The position numbers were made by a program, and so were the translations under genes. A DNA stretch of 64,000 nt from an uncultured Lachnospiraceae bacterium (GTDB lineage: Bacteria; Bacillota; Clostridia; Lachnospirales; Lachnospiraceae). This document shows positions 25,659-34,917 of the stretch, one piece after another (the first letter of the stretch is position 1; the number at the start of each line of letters is the position of its first letter). The DNA lies in NCBI GenBank assembly GCA_947626285.1, contig CANQRR010000006.1, forward strand, positions 31,789-95,788. The letters are read 5' to 3'. Under the pieces are notes generated by a model. That model saw only the letters and a list, made by a program, of their open reading frames with translations. It ran no database searches and was not told the DNA's origin.

Positions 25659-27998
25659 ATGGATAAGAAAAGAAGGGGTTTTTGGAAAAAGTGGTGCGCG
25701 GGCATTTCCGCGGTCTGCCTCGCGGTGACCGGGGCGCTCGCGGGCGGCCTGCCGGGAGGTATCGTCCGGAGTTTGCCTGATGGTCTGGCGGAAGCTCTGC
25801 CTGCGGAGCTGGCCGGGAATGTGCCGGGGAGCGTGGCGCACGCCGAGGAAGGCGACGTTGCGATGGGGCGTTACCTTGAGTCGGAGCTTGCCATGCCGGC
25901 GGAGGATTTCGGACCTCTGGACATCGTGCGGACAGCGGAAGGAACGCTGCGGATGCTCGGGGTGGGCGACAACGGCTATACGATCTGGGACAGCGCGGAC
26001 GGCGGCGTGAGCTGGGAGCAGACCGGCGCATTTCCGGAGGAATACGCGAAGAAGTTGTTCTATGATATTGACCTAAACCCCATGGGCGGGGGAGTCGCAT
26101 CGGGATACGAAGCAGCTGAGGAGAGCGAATTACAGAATTATCTGATCGCGTTTGACGCGCAGGGCAATGTGACGGCGAGGCGGGATGCCGACAGTTCTTA
26201 TACAATGGATTTTGCGCAGGACGGGAAGCTGATCGGGATGGAACCAGGGGGCGACGTCCTGGTGTTTGACCCGGAGACCGTAGAGAGCGGCAGCACGATC
26301 GCCAGCGGCGCGGATATGATCGGAACTTGCGGGGAGGAAGCGCTGGTACTCATGGCGTCGCAGCTGCAGCGCTACGACATCGCGAGCGGTGAACCGCTTG
26401 CGCGCGACGAGCCGCTTGAGGAGGCGCTGTACGCGGGAGGTCCGTCCAGAGGCATGTATACGATCTCGTCGACCACGTCTGTGCCGATTGTGATGGCGGA
26501 GGATGAGGAAGGACGGCTGTACTACGGCACAGGGGACGGAATCTTCGCGCATGCGATGGACGGAAGTATCGTGGAACAGGTCGTGGACGGCACTCTGGGG
26601 ACACTTGCATCACCGTCGACCTTTCTCTGCGCGATGGCGGTAGCGGATCAGTGTTTCTATCTGGTTTGTTTCGATGACGCGGAACACAAGCTGCTGAAAT
26701 ATGAGTATTCCGCGGATACCCCGAGCGTACCGCAGAAGGAGTTAACGATCTATTCGCTGACGGAGCAGAGCGAGCTCCGGGAGGCGATCACGCTGTTCCA
26801 GAAAAAGTATCCGGATATTTATGTGAATTATGAGATCGGCATGAGCGGGGAGGACGGCGTGACAGCCTCCGACGCGCTGCGCACGCTGAACACGGAGATT
26901 CTGGCGGGCAGCGGTCCGGATGTTCTTGTGCTGGACAGCTTGCCGGTCGACAGCTATGCAGAACAGGGACTTTTGACGGATCTGAGCGGAATCGTCGCCG
27001 AGCTGCGGGACAGTGAAGGACTGATGGACAATGTGCTCGGCGCGTATGAGCAGGACGGCGCGTTCTATGCGCTTCCGCAGCGTTTCGGCATCGTGATGGC
27101 GGCGGGAAAGCCGGAACTCATAAGCGGCATCGACGGCTTTGACGCGATCGAGGCGCTTGCCGCGCGGCAGGGGACGATCTCGTCGTTTACTATTTTTTTC
27201 CTCCCGCAGCTTCTCTACCGCGTCAGTGCCGGCGCATGGAAGAATGAGGACGGAACGCTGGATCAGGAGAAACTGGCGCAGTACGTACACGCGGTCAGAC
27301 AGATCACGGAGACATGGAAGGCGAACGCGTCACAGGAGGAAGTGGAAAAACTGGGTATGCTTCAGCAGGACGAAATGTACGACTGGAATGCGGAGGAACA
27401 GATGTTGGGAATGAAGGGCGACGACCTGATGTATTCCATTATGGATCTGCTTATGGGCGATTGTGCGTTCTATCCGGGCGCGCTGTATCGGATAACGGAT
27501 TACTGCGGCCTGACCTCCGTAAATAAACAAAACGGCGACTGCGCGGTGGCACTGCCGAATCTGTCGGAGGAAAAATTCTTTGTTCCGTGCGGATTGCTCG
27601 GCATTCTGGGCACGTCAAAGGAGCCGGAACAGGCGGTGGAGCTTGTGAAGTTCCTGCTCTCGGCGGAGACGCAAAAGCAGATATCCAGCGATGGTTTCCC
27701 GCTGAACCGGACTGCGCTGGAAGACCGGATCAATACGGATTCGCTCGGGGACGGTTTTGGAGTTTACAGCGGCGATGAGGAAGGAAATATGTTTGGTCTT
27801 GAGTATGAGTGGCCGACGGATGTGGAGCGTGAAGCGCTGATGGCGATGGCGCAGCAGGTGAGCGTGCCGGTCGAGACGGAGCGCGTGCAGCAGGACGTGG
27901 TGATCGAGGAGATGCAGCGCTGCCTGAGCGGGGAGACGAGCGAGGACGAGGCAGTGAACGCGATCATGCAGCGGATCAACCTGTATCTGGCGGAGTAA
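25659..27998 (+). CDS. Extracellular solute-binding protein with N-terminal propeller-like domain
   Basis: 779-aa exported protein, nearly twice the usual length of an ABC sugar-binding protein. After the signal peptide (KKWCAGISAVCLAVTGALAG) about 330 residues look like a beta-propeller: an Asp-box motif, DSADGGVSWEQTG, is visible near residue 120. From about residue 360 the family-1 solute-binding domain begins (ELTIYSLTEQSELREAI, then GSGPDVLVLDSLPVD) and runs to the end. No lipobox Cys is evident, so anchoring is unclear. It is the first gene of an operon with two CUT1 permeases and is divergent from a two-component system. The ligand is probably an oligosaccharide. Confidence 0.82.
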   Translation: MDKKRRGFWKKWCAGISAVCLAVTGALAGGLPGGIVRSLPDGLAEALPAELAGNVPGSVAHAEEGDVAMGRYLESELAMPAEDFGPLDIVRTAEGTLRMLGVGDNGYTIWDSADGGVSWEQTGAFPEEYAKKLFYDIDLNPMGGGVASGYEAAEESELQNYLIAFDAQGNVTARRDADSSYTMDFAQDGKLIGMEPGGDVLVFDPETVESGSTIASGADMIGTCGEEALVLMASQLQRYDIASGEPLARDEPLEEALYAGGPSRGMYTISSTTSVPIVMAEDEEGRLYYGTGDGIFAHAMDGSIVEQVVDGTLGTLASPSTFLCAMAVADQCFYLVCFDDAEHKLLKYEYSADTPSVPQKELTIYSLTEQSELREAITLFQKKYPDIYVNYEIGMSGEDGVTASDALRTLNTEILAGSGPDVLVLDSLPVDSYAEQGLLTDLSGIVAELRDSEGLMDNVLGAYEQDGAFYALPQRFGIVMAAGKPELISGIDGFDAIEALAARQGTISSFTIFFLPQLLYRVSAGAWKNEDGTLDQEKLAQYVHAVRQITETWKANASQEEVEKLGMLQQDEMYDWNAEEQMLGMKGDDLMYSIMDLLMGDCAFYPGALYRITDYCGLTSVNKQNGDCAVALPNLSEEKFFVPCGLLGILGTSKEPEQAVELVKFLLSAETQKQISSDGFPLNRTALEDRINTDSLGDGFGVYSGDEEGNMFGLEYEWPTDVEREALMAMAQQVSVPVETERVQQDVVIEEMQRCLSGETSEDEAVNAIMQRINLYLAE

Positions 27999-28146
27999 AC
28001 CAAACGCCGCATGAAAAAGCCGCAAGTTCGATCGGTGCGGCGGATGGATTCATGGGAACGTTTGACATGATCGCAGTGAAAACATGGGGAGTCAGTATAA
28101 AGACAGAAGATCGTGAGACGAAAGGCAGTTTGGGAAGGAAACATAG

Positions 28147-29013
28147 ATGCGGCGGAGGCGGGAGAAAAAGAAGGACAAACGAAAGAAGGATTTTGCGGGA
28201 GTTTTGTTCCTATTGCCCGGTTTCGCCGGGGTCGTCTGCTTCACGCTGCTGCCGTTCGCGGAGGTGATAAAGAGATCCTTTCAGAGTGCGGTCACGGCGA
28301 AGTGGGTCGGCTGGACGAATTACATGACGGTATTCACAAACACGGCGTTCCGGATGGCGGCGATGAACACGCTGCGCTTCACCAGCGTCTGCATTCCACT
28401 GCTGGTGGCGCTCTCGCTTGTGCTTGCGGTCGTCCTGCAGAAGCTGCGCGCCGGGAAGAACCTGCTCAAGAGTATGCTTCTGATCCCGGTAGCGGTGCCT
28501 GCCGCATCCGTCGTGCTCGTCTGGAAGGTGTTGTTCCATTCAAACGGGCTGCTCAACGGCCTGCTTCTGAAGCTCGGCGCGCAGAAGGTCGGCTGGATGA
28601 CAAGCGGCGCGGCGTTCTCAGTGTTGGTCGTCAGCTACCTCTGGAAGAACCTCGGCTACGACATGATCCTGTGGCTGGCCGGACTTGCCGGGATTCCGGA
28701 AGACATCTACGAGGCGGCGCGCGTCGACGGGGCGGGCGAGTGGAAGTGTTTCACGCGGATAACGATCCCGAATCTTCTGCCGTCCCTGTACACGATCACG
28801 GTGCTGTCCTTCCTCAACTCGTTTAAAGTGTTCCGCGAGGCGTGGCTGGTCGCCGGGGATTACCCGCACCAGAGCATGTACCTGCTTCAGCACCTCTACA
28901 ACAACTGGTTCCGCGAGTTGTCCTTCGACAAGATCTCGGCGGCCGCGGTCGTCAACGCGATCGTGGTGCTGGCGCTGATCCTCGTGCTGAGGCGAAGCTG
29001 GGAGAGGGAGTAG
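28147..29013 (+). CDS. Carbohydrate ABC transporter permease (CUT1, MalF type)
   Basis: 288 aa. After a Lys/Arg-rich start come six membrane segments, the first at about residues 16-36. The EAA loop reads EAARVDGAGEWKCFTRITIP near residue 195. The gene follows the solute-binding-protein gene by about 150 bp and is followed by the second permease. It forms the membrane channel with that partner; the ATPase is not encoded nearby. Confidence 0.9.
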   Translation: MRRRREKKKDKRKKDFAGVLFLLPGFAGVVCFTLLPFAEVIKRSFQSAVTAKWVGWTNYMTVFTNTAFRMAAMNTLRFTSVCIPLLVALSLVLAVVLQKLRAGKNLLKSMLLIPVAVPAASVVLVWKVLFHSNGLLNGLLLKLGAQKVGWMTSGAAFSVLVVSYLWKNLGYDMILWLAGLAGIPEDIYEAARVDGAGEWKCFTRITIPNLLPSLYTITVLSFLNSFKVFREAWLVAGDYPHQSMYLLQHLYNNWFRELSFDKISAAAVVNAIVVLALILVLRRSWERE

Positions 29014-29262
29014 AAAGGATGCTATACAGCTATACTTTGGAAAAGTGAAAAAGGGCGCAAACAGTATCGGAGGGGCGGACGGATAAAGTCTGATATGACA
29101 TGAAAAACAAAAAAATATGTAAAGCAGTGTATGGAAAGTGGATGAAGAGCAGACGAACGGAATTGGAAAACAGGCAATTAGACAATTTTGAAAGAAAGGG
29201 TCTAGCAAACAACCGGCATTAGGAACGGCAATCAGAGAATTATGAAAGAAAAGGAGCAGCGG

Positions 29263-30114
29263 ATGACAAAAAAATTTGTGAGGGGAATTACATACCTGCC
29301 GCTGATCCTGCTGGCCGGGGTCATCTGCTTTCCGATGCTGTTCGCAGCGACGGGTGTGTTCATGCAGCAGTGGGAGCTGGAGGATTATCTGGCTCCGGTG
29401 CTCGCGGGCGCGGATGGGATGGCGAGCTGGCCGCTGCTGCCGCACGCGCCGACTCTGCGTTCGCTCGTGGAACTTTTGTTAGACTCACCACAGTTCTTCG
29501 TGATGTTCTGGAATTCTCTGAAGATTTCTCTGTGCATCCTGATCGGACAGACAGTGTTCGGCGTCCCGGCGGCGTGGGGACTGGCGCGGTTTGAGTTTCC
29601 GGGGAAGCAGGCGGTTCTTCTGTTGTATATCGTGTTGATGCTCATGCCGTTTCAGGTGCTGATGTTGCCGCAGTATCTCGTGCTGGATCGATTCCGCTTG
29701 CTGGACACGCACGCGGCGGTGATCCTGCCGGCCGTGTTCTCGACGTTCCCGGTGTTCATCATGTACCGCTTCTTCTGTGGGATCCCGGAGGCGATCCTCG
29801 AGGCGGCGCGCATCGACGGGGCGGGGCATTTGCAGATTTTTTTTCGGATCGGGATTCCGCTCGGGGCGGCGGGCATCGTGTCCTCCGGCATTCTGGGTTT
29901 TCTGGAATCGTGGAACATGATCGAGCAGCCGATGACGTTTCTGAAGACAAAATCGCTCTGGCCGCTGTCGCTGTTTTTGCCGGAGATCGGATTGGCGGAG
30001 GTTGGGCTGGGATTCGCGGCGGCGTTTATGATGCTGGTGCCGGCGCTGCTTCTGTTTCTGAGCGGGCAGGAGTATCTGGAGCAGGGCATAGCGGCGGCCG
30101 CGTTGAAGGAATAA
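29263..30114 (+). CDS. Carbohydrate ABC transporter permease (CUT1, MalG type)
   Basis: 283 aa from the start at 29263, chosen because AAGGAG (29251-29256) is six bases upstream; an in-frame ATG at 29242 has no such site. Six membrane segments and the EAA loop EAARIDGAGHLQIFFRIGIP near residue 188. The 249 bp before it hold no gene that I can support; they contain short AT-rich sequence and an imperfect repetition of the motif before the start codon. It pairs with the preceding permease. Confidence 0.9.
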   Translation: MTKKFVRGITYLPLILLAGVICFPMLFAATGVFMQQWELEDYLAPVLAGADGMASWPLLPHAPTLRSLVELLLDSPQFFVMFWNSLKISLCILIGQTVFGVPAAWGLARFEFPGKQAVLLLYIVLMLMPFQVLMLPQYLVLDRFRLLDTHAAVILPAVFSTFPVFIMYRFFCGIPEAILEAARIDGAGHLQIFFRIGIPLGAAGIVSSGILGFLESWNMIEQPMTFLKTKSLWPLSLFLPEIGLAEVGLGFAAAFMMLVPALLLFLSGQEYLEQGIAAAALKE

Positions 30115-30149
30115 AGTAAGAATGGTTAAAGAAGGAGTAATTTGCTACA

Positions 30150-30194
30150 GGAGAATTTGGAGAGTTTGGAGAGCTTGGAGAGTTCGGAGAGCAG
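30150..30194. repeat. Five tandem copies of a 9-bp GGAGAG-type unit
   Basis: Units GGAGAATTT, GGAGAGTTT, GGAGAGCTT, GGAGAGTTC and GGAGAGCAG follow one another without gaps. They lie in the 5' region of the adaptor gene and look like a row of ribosome-binding-site cores. If translation began at the TTG at 30142 they would encode repeated Glu-Ser-Leu. Confidence 0.7.
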
Positions 30195-30210
30195 ACGGGA
30201 GGGGAGCAGT

Positions 30211-32469
30211 ATGAAGAATGGAAAACTGGTGCGGATCACAGCAATATTTTTTGCGCTCATGCTGTGCTTCACGATCCTGTCGCGCGCGGCGGATCAGCTG
30301 AGCGTCGCGGTGGTGAAGACGGAGCGGCCGCAGAATCAGATGATTGAGCACGTGGTGAAAGCGTCGGGGAGAGTTGTGCAGAATCAGGAGCTGGCGGTGA
30401 CGACGCTGCCGGACCAGCGCGTGACGGCGATCTATGTGCGCGAAGGACAGCGTGTGGCGAAGGGAGACCTGCTCTTTGAAGTCGATACAACGCTGCTTGA
30501 GGAGAAGATTCTGGACCAGCAGCAGGAGATGGAGAAACAGGAGCTGCTGGTGAAGGACGCGAAGAGTCAGAAGGAAGTCAGCGCTCAGCAGAGAGCAAAT
30601 TCGCAGGCGCAGGCTGCGGAACAGTATTCGCTGTCGACCAGGCAGGCCGGAGTACAGCTTTCACGGGCGAAGCAGCAGCTGGACGAGGCGAAGAAGAAGC
30701 TAAAGAAATTCAGAAAGTCTGCGGAATCCGGAAAGTCCAGTGGAAGTGAGAAAAAGGATTCCGAAGTTGAGGACGCGCTTTTGCAGGCGCTGCAGGAGAA
30801 GACGGACGCCTATGTCGCGGCGCAGGGGGAGTTGCGCGCGCTGGAATGGGAGATTGAGAACGCGGTCTACATGGCGAAGCAGGACGCGATGGCAGGAACG
30901 ACAGCCGGAACAACATCCGGGATGACAGCAGGAGCAGTGCAGGGAGCGACGTCCGGGACGGGATCCGGGGATGCGGCGGAGGCGACTTTGACAATGGAAG
31001 AAAAAACATTTACAGGGTCAGCGGAAGACGTGGATGAAGCAGGAACGTCGACGGACACAGGGGAAGGGGCGGAAGTCACGCCGCAGGAGGTTGATGAGGG
31101 AGATGCTGAGATCGTGCCGGAGACGGTCTGCGAAGATGAGACGTTTGCCGACGATGCAATCGTTGATTCGATCAGCGCGTTGCCGGGAGATGAGATTGAT
31201 CTGGATCTGGAGATTGAGAGTGTGAGCAGTGAGAGCACAGATGAGCAGGGAATGGGTGACGGTAGTACAGGGGATCTGGGCGTAAATGTCAGTGGAGGAA
31301 TTGATCTGGGTGGCAATGATGGAGAAGAAACTGATACGGACGCTGGAATCGGAAATGTGGCGGATTCGGATCTTGACGTGAGCGGGAGTCCCGTTGGTTC
31401 CGATCTGAATGCAAATATCAAGGATGCGGGCGATCTGTATGCCGGAGAGTTGATCGTGGATGATGTTCAGGATGCGGTTCTCCCGCGGATGCCCACGCCG
31501 GAAGAGTTGACGCAGATTGAGCAGACGGTGCGCGCGAATTACAGCGGGCAGCTGGCGGAGGCACAGCAAAAGCTGAGCGACGCGCAGGCGGAGAAGGAAG
31601 CTGCGGAAGCGGCGCTTGTGAAGTACCAGCAGGAGCAGCTGGCAGCGGACAATTCGGAGAACGCTCAAACTGCGCAGCAACTGGCGGAGGCTGTGAAGGC
31701 TGCACAGCAGCTGTACGAGGACGCGGCGCTCGCGGCGAACGAGGCGGCGGTGACTTCGGGCAGGGCGGTGGCGACGGCGAACATTGCCGACCCCTCAAAC
31801 AGTTCGGACCGCATGAACGAGATCACCTACGAACAGATGGAGCTGACGCTTGAAAAACTGGAGGGGTTGAAGAAGGCGAAGGGAAAAGTCTGCGCGGAGG
31901 CGGACGGCCTGATCACGAAGATCAACGTGATGACCGGGGAGAAGACGTTGGATACGACCGCTCTTCTGATGGCGGATCTGTCGAAAGGGTACCGGTTCAC
32001 GGCGGACATCACGAAGGAACAACAGAAATACATCGGCACGGGCGACCTGGTCAGTTTAAGTTCCGGGGACGGCAAACAGAAGCTGGAGGAGCTGCCGGTG
32101 GAGTCGGTTGCGGCGGATGAGAGCGACGAGAACATTTATCATGTGACGGTTCAGCTCCCGGAGGACAGCTTTGCGATCGGCGCGACGGTGAACCTGGATT
32201 TCAGCCGGAAGTCGGAGGCGTATTCCGTGACGGTGCCGCTCTCCGCGCTGCATCTGGACAGCAAACAGCAGCCGTATGTGCTGGTCGCGGAGGAGTATGA
32301 TTCGATCATGGGGACGGAACAGCGGGCGCGCAGGATGAACGTCACGGTGCTGGAGCAGAATGAGAGATACGCGGCGCTCGCAGAGGGCGCGATCGGGAGC
32401 GAGACGGAGATCATCGTGCAGTCAGACAAGGCCGTCGACGACGGAAGCCGCGTGAGGGTTGAAACTTGA
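30211..32469 (+). CDS. HlyD/RND-type membrane-fusion adaptor protein with long acidic insertion
   Basis: 752 aa from ATG 30211, which has GGGAGGGGAG upstream; a TTG at 30142 with its own AAGGAG would add 23 residues. One membrane anchor (about 8-25) is followed by a lipoyl/barrel-sandwich half-motif (VVKASGRVVQNQELAVTT, IYVREGQRVAKGDLLFEVD). A coiled-coil comes next, interrupted by about 200 residues rich in Asp, Glu, Gly, Thr and Ser (nucleotides about 30,890-31,460). A second coiled-coil and the beta-barrel region follow (GLITKINVMTGEKTL). Such adaptors bridge transporters to the cell exterior; in a Gram-positive they usually serve ABC exporters. No exporter ATPase is adjacent, only a membrane protein that follows. 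Confidence 0.78.
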   Translation: MKNGKLVRITAIFFALMLCFTILSRAADQLSVAVVKTERPQNQMIEHVVKASGRVVQNQELAVTTLPDQRVTAIYVREGQRVAKGDLLFEVDTTLLEEKILDQQQEMEKQELLVKDAKSQKEVSAQQRANSQAQAAEQYSLSTRQAGVQLSRAKQQLDEAKKKLKKFRKSAESGKSSGSEKKDSEVEDALLQALQEKTDAYVAAQGELRALEWEIENAVYMAKQDAMAGTTAGTTSGMTAGAVQGATSGTGSGDAAEATLTMEEKTFTGSAEDVDEAGTSTDTGEGAEVTPQEVDEGDAEIVPETVCEDETFADDAIVDSISALPGDEIDLDLEIESVSSESTDEQGMGDGSTGDLGVNVSGGIDLGGNDGEETDTDAGIGNVADSDLDVSGSPVGSDLNANIKDAGDLYAGELIVDDVQDAVLPRMPTPEELTQIEQTVRANYSGQLAEAQQKLSDAQAEKEAAEAALVKYQQEQLAADNSENAQTAQQLAEAVKAAQQLYEDAALAANEAAVTSGRAVATANIADPSNSSDRMNEITYEQMELTLEKLEGLKKAKGKVCAEADGLITKINVMTGEKTLDTTALLMADLSKGYRFTADITKEQQKYIGTGDLVSLSSGDGKQKLEELPVESVAADESDENIYHVTVQLPEDSFAIGATVNLDFSRKSEAYSVTVPLSALHLDSKQQPYVLVAEEYDSIMGTEQRARRMNVTVLEQNERYAALAEGAIGSETEIIVQSDKAVDDGSRVRVET

Positions 32470-32525
32470 TTTTGCAATCCACTGCAAGGGGCTGTACTGA
32501 AGTGGACGCAGAGAAGGGTAAAATA

Positions 32526-33797
32526 ATGGGAGCGAGAAACAAATTCGGTATCGGGGTCAGGCTTGTGGTCATGGCGGGATGTTATTTTCTGGCGGTGCGC
32601 TGCAGCACAGATGTGCAGGACGCGGCGCGAATCGCGGTGGTGTCGTTTGCGGACGGCGGAGCGACCGCAGAAACAGCTGAGTCGATTTGTGAGGAAGAGC
32701 GTGGCATCGGACAGGAGCAGGCATCCGGACAAGATCAAGGATCTGAACGGAGGCAGATGTCTGGAATGGATCAGGAGCAGGGACAGGGGTCGACGCTGTC
32801 CCTGTGCTTTTGGCGCGAACAGGAGGACTTGCAGTTTTCCTGTAAAGAGACAGGACGAACCGCGCAGGCGACGGGTCTTTTGACGGAGGGTGATCCGTCG
32901 CTTGTCGCGCGGGGCAGCGAAATTCTGGCCTGGCAGGAAAAGGGCTGTGTGATGGATGCGGTGACGGCGCAGGAGCTGTTCGGGACGCAGCAGGCGAACG
33001 GGCAGCTGGTCTGGTGCGGCGGGAAGGCATACACCGTATACGGAACCTTTGAGAGTCTGGAGCGGACAGTCGTGCTGCGGTTGGGATCCGGGAGTGTAGC
33101 TGGTAATTCAGCAGGAAAATCGACCGGTATGTCGGCGGGAATATCCGATGCGGGTTCTGGGTTTTCAAGCATGGGGCTTTCCGATGGGGGATACGATCAT
33201 CTTTCCATAAGGGCGCCGGAAGGCGCGAACGTGAAGACGGAAGCGGAACAGCTTCTGATGCGCTATGGCCTGTCCGGAGATATCGCGGATTTCACATTTC
33301 CGGGCATGGTCTGCGGCAACCTGCTTTTGGCGCTTCCGATTTTGCTGGCGGTGGGATTGATGAGAACTCTGTGGAGTTGCTTGTGGAATGGGAAACGACA
33401 GAGATCGGGTCATGTATTATCAGACGGAAAGATGGAATACGAAACGGCGACCGGGCAAAACGGCAGTGGGGCAGATATTGTTAAAGGCCAGAATGCAGCG
33501 AAAACGAAAGTGCCGGGGAAGATCGCGTGCGTTGCAATGCTTGCCGGCGTCTTGATGGCATTCTTTTCTTTGCTCCGGAACCATATACAGATCCCTGCCG
33601 ATATGATCCCCACGAGATGGTCGGACTTTTCCTTCTGGACGCAGTGGTGGACGAGCCAGAAGACAAATCTTCTGCAGATTCTGGGAAGCGCGCAGGGTGA
33701 GATGCAGCTTGAGGCGCTGTGGCGTTTTGGGGTATCGGTGATTTGCAGCATTCTGGCGATTGGGGCCGGGATCTCCTTTCTGCACGCTCAAAAATGA
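32526..33797 (+). CDS. Hypothetical membrane protein
   Basis: 423 aa from ATG 32526, preceded by GAAGGG. Not recognised. It has one N-terminal membrane segment (about 9-24), a long extracytoplasmic region of about 230 residues that includes a Gln-rich stretch (residues about 55-85), two closely placed segments near residue 265-285 (MVCGNLLLALPILLAVGLM), and two more near the C-terminus. The layout is reminiscent of a reduced FtsX/MacB-type permease, which would suit the adaptor encoded just upstream, but no signature proves it. Probably the last gene of the transporter operon. Confidence 0.6.
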   Translation: MGARNKFGIGVRLVVMAGCYFLAVRCSTDVQDAARIAVVSFADGGATAETAESICEEERGIGQEQASGQDQGSERRQMSGMDQEQGQGSTLSLCFWREQEDLQFSCKETGRTAQATGLLTEGDPSLVARGSEILAWQEKGCVMDAVTAQELFGTQQANGQLVWCGGKAYTVYGTFESLERTVVLRLGSGSVAGNSAGKSTGMSAGISDAGSGFSSMGLSDGGYDHLSIRAPEGANVKTEAEQLLMRYGLSGDIADFTFPGMVCGNLLLALPILLAVGLMRTLWSCLWNGKRQRSGHVLSDGKMEYETATGQNGSGADIVKGQNAAKTKVPGKIACVAMLAGVLMAFFSLLRNHIQIPADMIPTRWSDFSFWTQWWTSQKTNLLQILGSAQGEMQLEALWRFGVSVICSILAIGAGISFLHAQK

Positions 33798-33836
33798 TCC
33801 CGTGATGAGAACTTTGACGGGCGTGAACATTTTTCA

Positions 33837-33865
33837 TTGCATAACTCTTGCAAATACCTTATAAT
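33837..33865 (+). promoter_or_regulatory. Promoter of the yhaM-like gene
   Basis: TTGCAT (33837-33842), 17-bp spacer, consensus TATAAT (33860-33865). Confidence 0.65.
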
Positions 33866-33876
33866 CAATAAATAAT

Positions 33877-33935
33877 AAAAGCCGGACGCCGCATGGGACA
33901 AGACTGGATCGGGGAAAGAGTCGATCCGGCTTTTT
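33877..33935 (+). terminator. Hairpin with T-run between promoter and start of the yhaM-like gene
   Basis: AAAAGCCGGA (33877-33886) pairs perfectly with TCCGGCTTTT (33925-33934), enclosing about 38 nt, then T continues. It begins within about 5 nt of the expected transcription start and ends shortly before the GGGAGG ribosome binding site, so it may be an attenuator rather than the end of the upstream operon. No known riboswitch was recognised in the loop. Confidence 0.65.
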
Positions 33936-33959
33936 GATTTTATATAACGGGAGGCAGCG

Positions 33960-34907
33960 ATGAAATTCATTGAGACGTTTCATGAGGGAGACAAGATCAA
34001 CGATATTTACCTCTGCAAATACAAGCAGTCCGCGACTGCGAAAAACGGCAAGATCTATGAGAATGTGATCTTTCAGGATAAAACGGGGACGATCGACGCG
34101 AAGATCTGGGATCCGAATTCGTCGGGCATCGAAGAGTTCGGAGTAATGAATTATGTATTCATATCGGGCGATGTCACGAATTTTCAAGGCAATCTTCAGC
34201 TTAGCGTCAAGCGCGCGCGCGTCGCGCAGGCGAACGAGTACGTAGCGGGCGATTACCTTCCGGTGAGTGAGAAGGATATCGACGCGATGTACGACGAATT
34301 GATGGGGATCATGAAGCAGGTGGAGAATCCCTATCTGCAGAAACTGATCCACATGTACTACGTCGACAACCCATCGTTCGTTGAGGCGTTCAAGAAGCAT
34401 TCGGCGGCAAAGACCGTACACCACAGTTTCGTCGGTGGACTGCTGGAGCACACGCTTGGCGTCGTGAAGATGTGCGTTTTCTACACGCAGCAGTACCCGT
34501 ATTTGAACAAGGATCTGTTGCTGACGGCGGCGCTGTTCCACGACATCGGCAAGCTCAAGGAGATCTCGAATTTCCCGGAGAATGATTACACGGACGACGG
34601 GCAGCTGCTGGGGCACATCGTGATGGGGAGCGAGCTGGTCGGTTTCGGCTGCCGCCACATCAAAGATTTTCCGAAGAAGCTGATGAGCGAATTGCAGCAC
34701 TGTATTCTGGCGCATCACGGCGAGCTGGAGTTCGGTTCCCCGAAGAAGCCGGCGCTTGCGGAAGCGATGGCGCTCAATTACGCGGACAACACGGACGCGA
34801 AGCTGGAGACGATGCGCGAGGTGTTGAAGGGCGCCGGGGACAACACGGACTGGCTGGGGTACAACCGGCTGTTTGAGACGAATCTGCGGAGAAGTTCGGA
34901 GTTCTGA
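33960..34907 (+). CDS. 3'-5' exoribonuclease YhaM-like (OB fold plus HD domain)
   Basis: 315 aa, typical YhaM/CBF1 length. The N-terminal OB-fold domain (about 1-100, for example IFQDKTGTIDAKIWDP) binds nucleic acid. The HD phosphohydrolase domain follows, with HHSFVGGLLEHTLGV, ALFHDIGKLKE and LAHHGELEFGSP as the metal-binding elements. YhaM degrades RNA (and DNA) from the 3' end. The start at 33960 follows GGGAGGCAGC. It is followed after 10 bp by rlmD, so the two RNA-metabolism genes form an operon. Confidence 0.9.
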   Translation: MKFIETFHEGDKINDIYLCKYKQSATAKNGKIYENVIFQDKTGTIDAKIWDPNSSGIEEFGVMNYVFISGDVTNFQGNLQLSVKRARVAQANEYVAGDYLPVSEKDIDAMYDELMGIMKQVENPYLQKLIHMYYVDNPSFVEAFKKHSAAKTVHHSFVGGLLEHTLGVVKMCVFYTQQYPYLNKDLLLTAALFHDIGKLKEISNFPENDYTDDGQLLGHIVMGSELVGFGCRHIKDFPKKLMSELQHCILAHHGELEFGSPKKPALAEAMALNYADNTDAKLETMREVLKGAGDNTDWLGYNRLFETNLRRSSEF

Positions 34908-34917
34908 GGAGGATGGC

